From: Allorhodopirellula solitaria
GTDB lineage: Bacteria > Planctomycetota > Planctomycetia > Pirellulales > Pirellulaceae
Reading direction: 5' to 3'
NCBI RefSeq assembly: GCF_007859855.1
Contig: NZ_SJPK01000002.1
Coordinates: 1 to 64,000 of the forward strand
DNA: 64,000 bases
The notes below the pieces were generated by a model. That model saw nothing but the letters and a program-made list of their open reading frames with translations, ran no database searches and was not told where the DNA came from. Below are positions 23,801 through 28,897 of the stretch, piece after piece. Numbering within the stretch: position 1 is the first letter of the stretch; every line of letters starts with the position of its first letter. Position numbers and translations under genes: made by a program.

Positions 23801-26800
23801 ACCAGTGATTGGTCGGCATCGCTGCGCAGGCGGATGGCACCATAGTAGTGCTGAGTCATCGAATAAATCGATCCTTCGACGACATGCACAATATCCGTGT
23901 CATCCCACACGCTATCCGTGGTGACAATTTCGCTGCGGACGCGCATTCCATTGAGATCATTGCCCGCAAGTTTATTGTCGAGCAGCAGCGGGCCCTGGTT
24001 ATCAGGACGATCGACAAAGCGGTCGATCATACCGGTGGAGCGGCCGGGGTCGGTGACGGCTTCGAACGTCAAGGCATCCGGGTTAATACTGATCGCCGCA
24101 CCATCGCCATCGACAATCGTATTGCCGATCAAGATGGGTTGAGCACCTCGGACAAAGATCGTTGCGGCATCATTGAAACCGCGTCCGACGCGAGTGGCAA
24201 ACGAACCGGAATCGGCACCGATACCGTCGACATCTTTGCCGTCAGCATTAGAAACGAAGCTCGAATTAACGACCCGCACATCGGCTTGCAAGATTTCCAG
24301 AGCATTGAACTTCGTCAGCCCGCCCTGCACGGGGGCTTCCCCACCGCCGTAGCGCACGTCCACATGATCGAGGCTCGCCGTGACGCCTTGACGCAGTTCA
24401 ATTCCACCCCAATCGCCAGCTTCACCTTCGCTGACGCCATCATTGTTAGTGTCAAAAGTGCCACCGACGCCATACTCGTCATCGGATTGAGAGGTGAAGA
24501 CAATTGGGCTTCCCTCCGTCCCCTCAGCATAGAAATCAGCACCGAAGGTGGCTTCGATTCTCGCTGTGCCGAGCTTGACAATCGTGCCTGGATCGATCGT
24601 CAACCGAGCGTCGAAGCGCGCCAGTAGTTTCGATCCACCATCGGCATCGGCGCCGAGTTTCCGGCCCAACAGCGAACCGTCCACGCTCTGATCTCGAGCA
24701 TCGTCGAGCAGTGACGTTTCACCGTGTCGCAGTTCGGCGACGAGGAAGTAGTCTCCGCTGCTAGGGTCTCGGCGGTACACGTTGGTACCAATGAACCCTT
24801 CCGGTGCAACGGGGATATTCGCGATTTCGATGGCCGCATCTTGACCCGTGACGACCGTGGTGGTCGCGTTACTTGCCCGGGTTTCACCACCGTAGGCATC
24901 AGCAAAGGTAATGCGATAATCGATCGATTGGTTCTCGTTGAACTCACCTTGCCCGTTGAGCCCCGTGACGGTGATCGCGGTCGCTTCCGGGACCGCCTGG
25001 ATACTCGGCGAGCCACTCTGCGTCTGGCCCGAATCGACGTAGGTACTGGTGCGGCGATCGAGTTGATCAACGAGTTCATACTCAATCACACCCGCGACGA
25101 GTGTGCCACGATACAACTTCCGGCCGATGTACTCCGCTGGTGCCGTGGGGAGATTCCGGAGCGTCACCGACCCGCTGCTATCGACCGCATCGGTGACCGT
25201 AACCGAGCTCGTCGGCAAACTGACCAACGACTCGTGTCCTTCCCGAGTGACGAAGGACAGCACATATTCATGCTGTCCGGCCGCCAGGTCTCCGGTCGTC
25301 GATGGCGTCAAGGTCACACTGCCCACACTCGGTCGATCTTCGAGTAGAACCGGGCCACCAGGGGCACCGGCAATCGTCAGCGCTTGACTGATCACGTGGA
25401 CGACATCCGTATCATCAAACCGAGCGCTCTGGGTCAACGTTTCCAATTCGCCACCCGCTGGCGTCGTGACACGAATGAACAGGCCATTAGTCGTGTTTTC
25501 GACCAGCACGTTGCCCGAGATTTCAGGACCGACCCGGTCATAATCGCTCGTGAACAGGCCCGCGTTCTGGTAGAGCGAGGTGTTGAAGTTATCTTCACGG
25601 AAACTGTTCGGGTCGGCGCTCATTGCAGCACCGGCACTGAAGGAAATCGTGTTATTGATCAGAGTCGGGCGGCTCTCGCTCATCTGAATCGGCGCGACCA
25701 CATCGGCGCGCAGTCCAGCCCGCCCGCCACCGTATCGCAATTCAGTGTGGGAGACGTAATCGAGGAAGATTCCCTGACGTTCCCAAACCTCGCGACCTTC
25801 GGCGTAGTCGACGTCGTTGCGTAAATCGATCCCCGCCCAATCGCCACTGCCGGGCGTGGTGTTGATCGGGTTGGTGTCGATACCAACGTTCTGATCGTTG
25901 TAACTCGTGAAGACGACTGACGACGTCGGCGTACCGAGCACCTGAAGGGCCGCGAGTTCTCGGTTCGGGTCGATCGACTCACTGCCGACACCAATCTTCG
26001 CATCCTGCAACTTCAGCAATGCCCCGGCATCGATCATCACGGTCACGCCGCGTGGCACATCGAATGTCGCCCCGTCGGCGAGCACGCTGTTGTTGGTGCC
26101 GCCCCGCCCGAACTCGTAGGCGCGGTTGTCTTTTTGAGCTTCGAAGGCTTCGTTAACTGCCGTATTGGGATCGTCTACCGCGGTTACCTGGCCGTCGAGT
26201 CCGGCCGAGGGCAGCAAGCGCACGATGTCACCGGGCTTCGATTCCGAAAGCGCCTTCGATACGGTGCCATAGGGTGAATCGAGCGAGCCATTGTTGCTGT
26301 CGCTACCGTCGCTGTCCTTGGTAACGAAGATGGTACGGACTTCGCTAGCATTGGTCGTCGCGGGCGCCGTACGGAACCAGAAATTGAAATCGCCCCCGGC
26401 CGCTCCATCGGCATCCCCATCCAAACGCGTTCCGTTGGCATCCACCAACGCATCACCACTGGCTGCACCGAAGGATGAATCAAACGTCATTCGCAATTCA
26501 TAATTGCCTTCAGTTCGTCCGCCGTTGCCCGTATCCTCTGAGGTACCACTGTAGGCATCGTTCCCGGTACTCGTCACTCCGACGATGTAATCGCCCGCAG
26601 CCAAGTCGACTTGCAGGTGGGAATCGTCACCGAAGGAATCATCGTTCCGGGCAATCAGCTCATAATTCGACGTGCCACCAGGTCCTGGCGTGACGCGGTA
26701 CAGTTGCACGAGGGTATCGAGCAAGCTGACGTCGTCGAGCCGCTGGGCGAACGTTTCGAGTGACAAGCGACCGAGGACCGCATCATCGGCGATATTGTCG

Positions 26801-28791
26801 TCGATCGGCGGATCAATCGTGAACGAGTAAAGATCGACATCGCTGCTCTCGGGGCGATGGAGCGATTGGCCGAGCGTGATATCACTCTGGCTGAGGAAAT
26901 CCGGTTCGCTGGGCAGGGTTGGAAATCCAGCGACACCGCTGGGTCCGCCATCACCATCGTTGCTCTGCGTTTCACTGTTAGGTTCATCCGGGCTGCTGCC
27001 ACCGGCGGCCACGCCATCGGGCAGTTCAAACAGATCGCCCACACCGAGCAAATTGCCGATCCCGCGCAATCCTTCGACGAACCAACTCGGACGTGAATCG
27101 GGCGACAGACCGTAGCCGTCGTACCAACCTTCGTCAGCTTCGAGCACCAAGACCCCGCGTGATGGGTCGCGTTCGTTGACGCGGTAGAGACTGTATGGGG
27201 TGCCTTCGCCTGCGCCGGTATCGGCGGTTTCTTGGATTGCCCGCAAATCGCCCGTGACAATTTGCAATCCAGAATCACTCGTCTCCACGAACCGCACGCC
27301 GAGATGCTCTTCATAGAGATCGAGGATCTCGCGTGTCCGCTGTTGCTGCGCCGTCGTGATCGCGTTATCGAGCGGGTTTCCGTTGGGGTCTTCCCCGTAG
27401 AGTTTGGCAAAGTTGTAAGGGAATATATTGATCCCAGTGTTCGTATCGATCCGACCAACAACACTCGCATCACGTCGCTGATCGCGCGAACCGGGGGCAT
27501 CATACGCTCCGGGCCACGGCGGCACGTAGGCGCCGGTGTTCTCAATCGAACCACCACGCAGCAACACGCTCTGCAGCCCATCGGACGGCGAAAAGTGAAT
27601 AGCCTTCTCAGGTGATTGCCCCGCGTTGGCATCGTTGACGAAGATATCCGAGCCCGCGAACGTGTCATTGAAAGGAACGTTGATCGGGTTGCCTGAAGCA
27701 TCGACAACACTCGCCCCTTCCGCAGCCAGATTGTAGAGAGTGGGCGCATCGGGGAGCGAGTCACCGCTACCCACCCGCAAACGGAAAGTGCCAACACCGT
27801 CGGTCCGTCCTGTGAGCACCGACAGATCGTCGGTGAACTGCAACACCGCCATGGATTGCGTTGGATCGTAGATCACGGTTTCTGGTTCGAGGCGCAGGTC
27901 GTCGGTGTTGTCGACCGTGTCCTTCGTCATGAAAAGTTGATAGAACTCAGGCCGGACGACAGGCAGCCCGGAGAGAGTTTGTCCCGAAGGCGGGTTCGGG
28001 TTATTGGTGATCACACCCGCGTTCGGATTCGATAGCGGATCTTCATTGAAGTAGACGTGGATTTCGTTGCGAGCCTGGACTCGGTTGCCCGCGGTCCCCG
28101 AGATCGGTTGCGGCACGACAGCAACGACCTGCGCCCCGACTTCGACCTCAAAATCGATATTCAGAGACGGCGTCGCCGAACTGACTTGGTCGGCCGGCAA
28201 GATCGGGTTTCCATCGGTATCACGCAGCGCGGTGATATTGGTATCGACCGAGTCGCCATTGGCGAAAACGTCTTGATTATTGACATCGTCATAACCGGCG
28301 ATCTGGATCCGGTAGCGATCGTCCGGCAGAGCTTCGACGAAACGCGACACCACCACCCGGTCGCCGACCTCGTCATCCGCAAACCCCAAGAACCCAGGCT
28401 GGATCAATACCTCGTTGCCATCATCGAACGTCCCATCACCGCCCGAGCCAATGACCCGGATCCCCTGCAGTGTGTTTCCATCGAGCTGGGAGGTACCGTC
28501 GAAGCGGAAGGTCAATTCGCGAGGCGCCGAATCGAGCCGATTCTCCACACTCGTCCCATCCAATCGAATCTGCGACACCGCGCCGGCTTCCACGCTGACC
28601 AACCGCGGCCCACTGATGATTTCAGCGGCGAGCAGTTCCCTGCGTTCGAGGGTTTGGTGTTGCAGACGACGCGACGTGTCCGTCGTCGATCGCCGCTGGG
28701 CAGATCCGGTTCGAAGGCGGGAATCTCGCCGAGCATTCTTACGGGAAATGCTGCGACCGGCTCGTGATAGTGGGTTTCGTCGGTGGGTCAT
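5875..28791 (-). CDS. Giant LEPR-XLL/dockerin surface protein, 7638 aa
   Basis: One uninterrupted frame of 22.9 kb. A basic N-terminus carries the LEPR-XLL-type motif LERRELLA (48-55), a planctomycete signature near the start of exported proteins. Then come an Ig-like region (to about 430), a zincin-like domain (about 457-600) in which the HEIGH-type motif reads RGIGN, pre-peptidase-like domains (about 640-740 and 1797-1855), beta-helix blocks (about 820-1105 and 1398-1640), roughly fifteen copies of an 80-110-residue DGD/FEFD repeat, and a GEVED domain (about 4730-5160). About eleven VNDAP-type cadherin-like repeats (5170-7450) and a dockerin pair (DVNDDG and DVSGNR, about 7450-7550) follow, then an acidic tail. 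Very acidic; almost no cysteine seen. Probably a surface or adhesion protein; its function is unknown. It lies 106 bases after its paralogue, possibly cotranscribed. Confidence 0.93.
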   Translation of the reverse strand: MTHRRNPLSRAGRSISRKNARRDSRLRTGSAQRRSTTDTSRRLQHQTLERRELLAAEIISGPRLVSVEAGAVSQIRLDGTSVENRLDSAPRELTFRFDGTSQLDGNTLQGIRVIGSGGDGTFDDGNEVLIQPGFLGFADDEVGDRVVVSRFVEALPDDRYRIQIAGYDDVNNQDVFANGDSVDTNITALRDTDGNPILPADQVSSATPSLNIDFEVEVGAQVVAVVPQPISGTAGNRVQARNEIHVYFNEDPLSNPNAGVITNNPNPPSGQTLSGLPVVRPEFYQLFMTKDTVDNTDDLRLEPETVIYDPTQSMAVLQFTDDLSVLTGRTDGVGTFRLRVGSGDSLPDAPTLYNLAAEGASVVDASGNPINVPFNDTFAGSDIFVNDANAGQSPEKAIHFSPSDGLQSVLLRGGSIENTGAYVPPWPGAYDAPGSRDQRRDASVVGRIDTNTGINIFPYNFAKLYGEDPNGNPLDNAITTAQQQRTREILDLYEEHLGVRFVETSDSGLQIVTGDLRAIQETADTGAGEGTPYSLYRVNERDPSRGVLVLEADEGWYDGYGLSPDSRPSWFVEGLRGIGNLLGVGDLFELPDGVAAGGSSPDEPNSETQSNDGDGGPSGVAGFPTLPSEPDFLSQSDITLGQSLHRPESSDVDLYSFTIDPPIDDNIADDAVLGRLSLETFAQRLDDVSLLDTLVQLYRVTPGPGGTSNYELIARNDDSFGDDSHLQVDLAAGDYIVGVTSTGNDAYSGTSEDTGNGGRTEGNYELRMTFDSSFGAASGDALVDANGTRLDGDADGAAGGDFNFWFRTAPATTNASEVRTIFVTKDSDGSDSNNGSLDSPYGTVSKALSESKPGDIVRLLPSAGLDGQVTAVDDPNTAVNEAFEAQKDNRAYEFGRGGTNNSVLADGATFDVPRGVTVMIDAGALLKLQDAKIGVGSESIDPNRELAALQVLGTPTSSVVFTSYNDQNVGIDTNPINTTPGSGDWAGIDLRNDVDYAEGREVWERQGIFLDYVSHTELRYGGGRAGLRADVVAPIQMSESRPTLINNTISFSAGAAMSADPNSFREDNFNTSLYQNAGLFTSDYDRVGPEISGNVLVENTTNGLFIRVTTPAGGELETLTQSARFDDTDVVHVISQALTIAGAPGGPVLLEDRPSVGSVTLTPSTTGDLAAGQHEYVLSFVTREGHESLVSLPTSSVTVTDAVDSSGSVTLRNLPTAPAEYIGRKLYRGTLVAGVIEYELVDQLDRRTSTYVDSGQTQSGSPSIQAVPEATAITVTGLNGQGEFNENQSIDYRITFADAYGGETRASNATTTVVTGQDAAIEIANIPVAPEGFIGTNVYRRDPSSGDYFLVAELRHGETSLLDDARDQSVDGSLLGRKLGADADGGSKLLARFDARLTIDPGTIVKLGTARIEATFGADFYAEGTEGSPIVFTSQSDDEYGVGGTFDTNNDGVSEGEAGDWGGIELRQGVTASLDHVDVRYGGGEAPVQGGLTKFNALEILQADVRVVNSSFVSNADGKDVDGIGADSGSFATRVGRGFNDAATIFVRGAQPILIGNTIVDGDGAAISINPDALTFEAVTDPGRSTGMIDRFVDRPDNQGPLLLDNKLAGNDLNGMRVRSEIVTTDSVWDDTDIVHVVEGSIYSMTQHYYGAIRLRSDADQSLVVKFTEDGSLVGGGRPLDIIDRIGGTLQVLGSPGFPVVLTSINDSTIGAGFTPDGRSQRDTNNTGLPVDANGNEINTASAGDWEGLQLLSYINDRNVAYVYENERGDAGAITTNRDPVDAQILGALATGETTGDDNERLGFTIRGTLATQDDIDTYRFSAAGGTAVYFDIDETSPGLDTVVELVNDSGVVIASSDNSFAEANGRETIYVNTALQNGVLESDVRALSTGLTSGNVESSNTLDAGFRVILPGNFDAKNDYYVRVHSANAETSGQYELGIRLQEADEVAGSTVRGADIRYATNAIAVSGTPMHSPLVGDVGESVVYVDPTPGDQNSGDESTRETVDTRLSADPADAQDLGNLLTSDRGALTVTGELGNLSNTSLDIRLEDVDVYRVELRAQQLKPDTFDSENRFVSATFDIDYADQLARANTVLSVYDSEGRLILVGRDSNVTDDQGRPLEGVDMSNLAAGSAGTLDAFIGPVELPEGVYYVAVSSEAAVPAVLNQFFEANPVNPDVRLMPVNSVRRVSRDDLDESGFFSSRWDDYTAERPVIEPAFGDDSPIAYTLDDIRLFVNLIGGTGSNDSTLASFNPFTGTVERSIGSYGPRTRDIAIRSDGELMTYNLPPNNPSNGNTGNFLNVSPADSAVTQAGDDGIEFRQTNEAGNNTEVDGNAQYIVNAMTFERSDSSAQDGSVNRSEINNNNERFWVVGNRDSGGRNGVPVELRTNILYQAAGGTGEITSRGSLNGDADNNYSATVPYQTTMGPASDEREYGIVDTGFIETANGGDGGDITGLAALNNNLNGDLIAVTDLGGVHVFDPDQTEDAPEGFFDDGYSRVIPTTKYGYLTADPNHVADPGSNLGTDPSTGEQYPLFTGLSLGPQVVENRAYADMLFATTVDGWLYAFTLGTDQAGMPTTEPANVFYNGGSAVQLRFLGDQPGFDSGINYQTSGLAFSNLEVNPWHTTNDRSGDAGHGDVVPYDSSRLNTTGGSSLYFGFEIDNNADNNTIARPEGSNLGQIAPGGSHGSAISDFIDLSEYSAGDKPTLYFTYNIDVEDDDDYRLNRAQHDSFRVFASGDDGEWHLLATNDEFRELPNNDEYDEYVNSGIAVQTIFDDNAADQWRQVRVDLSPLAGSSNARIRFDFSTAGSMRTQFGSVELVGVAGEQLVDNDITEIENGSGNFAGSISSLQTVVGRDVKLPSGADLVAGDSFQVTYLDPAASPQQRTVNVTFVDTLTPGAADVEVLIDPAATASEVATAVAAAVPGPMRPRVDDNGRLSLLAATNIQVDGQLAGGQANPVEFSGSFQQLLVPSGDEAAVGERVTINLPSEPAATLRYVRTIDPADTSGDVQIVALSGESRAQIATRIAAALPAGATFVNADGNLNFLQAGVAINVQAAASQIVITNLDPANTPALIEVPAGADLRSGEGIFLDADGAPGVTVRFVRQGSDLPSGNHVSVYFTESMTAADVSALVVTKLQSVAPGLVAVESTTTDGFEITGANPVANVLANQPTITSQDSEVVDTYGVPVTLPAASDLTDGESITVFRKDAPLAATGSTYTFRTATTGAANEIVYSATDTPQEIAEKFLAALDPALAPQMFGSSGREVLIVEAASISVADSASKIVSWEATRQSGFQYVPRAVPVITNAVMDASEVAEQLQSALVASLGTIAAQNAGYRTTADTSNYKISGGNRVRIYLPESGDSPVLDPGPYGLNMELPGDEFGLGTPNNFNSSQSAGASNNEVAGVYIDDIIIGMAERGEAVLYENYSGQPGNSDFVLDPSYLPDTRGDAVQPEHADEILVGGYSLGIRMSDEYAVPQDYNPINLELDEQRSLGRSFDSNDRLVDGAVTIVAPAGRNLLDGDTFVLDDGSYRLTFEFDSRYATGVTPDSGHVPVPFDPADTEAQVAASIRDAINSSQAQDTLAISAATGDSSDSGTSTSSRVELFGNSYVLDDNLQRRPVSVDIVVNPGSQRTLKLDLNAEETFKGRYTSRRVAIVDHDNANTSTATEYVIYDDELAQSAVPGYVSGDTLFATGKIGDAVNIGILSGSDADDGAVLASDPTFDLDSVRVYLEAGEGIDIDLDTTGLFKVGAGLQRPFIAIVEQGTKFTSTELNFAFAQDGSGNPAFSGFNSPTLAVGETEEGATLQFTPTRSGYYDVIISSAGAYAGGGFPSGNDMQLGDYFMSIRPTGDPGVPERDVLMVDYHFGITDQNSVDDQGQLIIADNFIRDSANVGISTIVDADSGKVGNSSSLPGSAQLLRNVNQFGLVPGAVIVNNVVERSGSIGIEIGGGDYGNGEQGTPSLFSRVINNTIVNEGNGVGISVSGRAAPTLLNNVIVGAGNGIDVDTQTASGTRTGSNLFANNGTNSTLPIANSSIELGTNVDLADIFQDASRSIYIPAAGSSLIDNSIDSLDDRSDFANTVKGPVGLPPSPILAPSVDIYGQRRVDGIAGTPGGGTGSNVFIDRGAVDRADVRRPNAVLNNPFDAPNLDAAGSPTDPNTVGDTDPEQSFVRLVNSDQFVNFFEIQLIDEAGTGLDASTITADTVLLTENGRQLLPGRDFTFGYSENSRTIRLTPLAGVWNQDSVYEVTLNNQVRRVVELPSGGSIADGDQVVVTDDTGRESVFEFDSGYTLGVPQNETLVVTDTKAGFRDTDTFTITSVDGSQSVTFEINTTGAVASANVAIPLAATGTVTEIRDAILRVLDPTQFAGSPASAVDYADLLGLAPVAVGNDSIQLGTLPGHDVDISNVSSGLTESGAIESVVDGQQFTYTRGAQTVTFELDSDGSFDPADQTQTLRRVGFDRTDTPDEIASSIATALRDSNLNLSDAVAIGDGLVSVGGLVGDTVELDDSSLSLTGNPGVTGGLQITIPDTETGTSIDGSTVTIDVAGTSETFEFTTDPQLTSANVTVVVAADADPTAIATALESAIELALGSTLQNVTRDGSVITLGETATDFTTVDVVDGPAVVAADALVIDGVSGGAFAVEYTPSDSFPAVSVATKLQQAIDDAGVNVDVFSPGGGVLLFAGTQNVVSRGGVDDAGTVAPTIAAVSDLAGNPVSPTRPNNETRFTIIMPDVRFDFGDAPASYGTFLQSPTPNLQPTDPNYVPGNGARHAITGGTEGSRLGFQVDTESDGQPVDSGVGVSDDQLQSVGAAATAADLITPNLARITITRVPRSGDLLTLSVGGTDYAFQFISDGTTAVPPRITIPIAAGDRTSDVAATLLAALNANVTGVTATIDPDHPEQIEIDSTAGGAPGPELMVGSQSSLFSPAFTVDDSDPHSLSVTFTDVPSPGQLIDLRTDDQTLTYEFVNPTSNPRPGSIPVLITGAFTTEQVAEALLATIRPNLSTLGGSILADIDESDGSSVLLTAIDDEDGVSVVTFNQGGGVAPAYFFGRYADNGATFDASQADQVFGFLNPADPAGTNVEVYVTGGGLVDAWIDFNGNGVFDEDGSEQVLKNTPVVDGINTLSIVTPSTVTDKDTWLRIRLSDSGNTRPTGVTIGGEVEDYQVSVRSVPLPVPSGDGDQFIAVEDTPLRIDSSLSAADPPLDINAKTLFTNDNFASQILPVRYFVDLPRIFVEPDQTSYPGDDVLVYQTPAGGILEVNRTMQGSTPGDDLTGSFLYTPPEDFNGVDTFRYRLSTQQNADSQNLDGITFETVTINVLPDNDDPGASDETFVTFEPTRDGGDATLVITADDLVASAIPDYDPNQSNAPLDESNQTILVRSVTTASGSITAGGSGDTIMTPQGGTLVAEFNDAANPQWITRLLYTPADDFNSDVGAVGDLLLDEFTFTLFDDGISQLPSDLETNLADLEADGLLGSDDLSADPYYIDGGERDQFLRKAVTASEATATVTIRVVPRNDAPVPVADYVGLTDATGAPNDRYLNFFSDPATRPTPTEDTTLVFSAAYLLDNDAAGPAGAVDETDPLNGNDGDIRVVAVGLDDANANTLSRGSISLDPDTGMITFTPADDIYGEITFTYTVMDSGIDEGLDVDDVFDANDRGTRDVNGRTSTITSTIFVAPVNDAPVAYDRLARMTESTTDNPTSISIDADDLITANLPASTSVDSNIVVTSNAVILPDADELFDGETLVFTAANGRRAAIALNTTGVVPAGVDRVVRYSPSDVAADLATSLEQAMRAIGFGGTAAGDQVDFSDANIITEVPRTNSLTVDSARQAIAIPSGADLGDGEQVEVVDLNGDTYLFEFTTTGNVDADAVPVAITVADTSEQIAEALAAAMTTEGLTAVAAATAQTQVRVHFDDAASIDPQAATSAIRVIGSDVIMPAGSMLQNGELLEIENAAGDMTIVEFGLGSDASDSAYVFVPFQTSDTAVDLSARLADAINATDAPNPAAVSANVVTMELWEVTLTDVTTISLDETASGIQIDGSNVLVPAGTELIDGQRIEIADASGNATIVEFNTSGTPSIGADLAVAFSSASSASEVAVALQEQLRLVGLGAIADVGAFGVPADFTRVSLQVINQAGVGELPDAPGDFDSRLPAPFNESEQTPGLRIIEVGTAAGTLNLQTDTNLVSADPNLIGTLTPLGPNEAGLESDSGGIFRFEISTEVVNGETLRYFSNIYYTPPLNYNEQLPFAPNELLTYKIIDDGLTTIPSPASVQNLPPEVSESGTLTITVAAANDVPTFDGQMFVNVLERDDLSSTTIPDFVSQIFAGPDDAFDEVQTQEVDFLDPELVSGDPSVMDAMPVINYTPGSTEGSLTVFPAPDQVGELVYRIVAFEVDDPTSLSEPQLVTINVRPVNDRPRIDPTIAGTTDSANADEAYSVTTGSDTDNDGFNDQATIRYTLREDNTRPDPSQPGEVLTGSYFIPVDKNIALPSDVSGTVTVGDYTRLGLLDVYNVGPANETVDGTDDQPTGGPQVLELFDFPDTTKLGGTLARQFSTTEVDASGNPLLIGLLYTPPTDFNNFNGSVDSFEYTVRDDNPSGGETYSLETESLIQDRLTSTSVVELNLNPVNDRPEFSTLDLQYEVAEDGPEQVINGFAFGISAGPAQSAFDEINSGSGQDLSFSISSLSFDDADAAEYFDQMPTVDLQGQLRYKPAADVYGTFEFSILLQDDGSDDASRGDLNTSIPATLTIDVRPVNDRPAIAPEFDTPATNPLSFDISEGGSMNVLVNGDGTSPGLLDVFVVGPDNEAADIVPGGNQSLSLTQPIPVTTAQGGTLELVTPATGSPYFRYTPRDNYVGPDNFNYTVTDDGVTVPLGTGGVANSDPQIATGTVTFNVLPVNDAPQFSGAGDVTSNEDANSGAGRGVVTIENWATNVQAGPPGADDEIGPPGQPLDFEILAIGGDEDLFTVAPHAIIEDGGTASLNYTLAPNANGAATFTVQLFDGGPDNLGNGDINESDVRTFTVNVTPVNDAPAFVPGGEVTVFEDRGPYSSTWATSISPGPADESSQGVSFSVTPVSASDAALFSSNGQPQISSSGVLAFTPAPNANGTAQVRVVATDSEGAQSAAVTLDIVVLPVNDFPVPVGDQLDPTTEDAVLTIPASQLLANDVDPDLGDTPPDELQLSMPLVQRSLRGAIVRFDPATGIVTYDPSESRELQALRPDSPALADSFSYAVTDIEGRSVTPNRVSNSVLVTVNVSGVNDAPIVEDDTPTLSPSGPTTIDVLANDEDIDGTIDPSTVTITSQPAFGSVTVNPDTGAIVYTPFTGFPGKDEFRYTVEDDFGAISEEGRVEISPNTAPIVRDDTGVAYTGESIIIRILDNDQDTDPDDDFDLASVQIESGPSAGTVTTLPDGTVRYTPTVGFTGRDSFDYSVADTRGRRSGLATVSIQVVASRLQNPDTRYDVNDDGAVSALDALLIINFLNRNSDAVALGATIPPAENLVVEIDDPVPPDSYLSSDGHEYGAGYFDVSGNRVISELDVLQIINELNRRDTTGGSAEPIPAAASAAPVGNVPAPVVSESSAADAVATVAVEVFDSEDEWVDSTASTQVETDVLDRLVAAQQTDDDEDEEKDQSSAIDIAMSRLL

Positions 28792-28846
28792 GGTCGACCG
28801 AAGCCTTGAAAGAATAAAATCGGTGGGGGAATAATAAGGCGTGGCA

Positions 28847-28866
28847 CAGGTAAGCTAAGTTACCTG
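28847..28866 (-). other. Hairpin between the two giant genes
   Basis: CAGGTAA at 28847-28853 pairs perfectly with TTACCTG at 28860-28866 around a 6-base loop, in the 106-base gap between the paralogues. No T-run follows on the minus strand, so a processing or attenuation site is as likely as a terminator. Confidence 0.4.
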
Positions 28867-28897
28867 AAGCCCGCCCATGGTGGTGGACACTTCCAGT

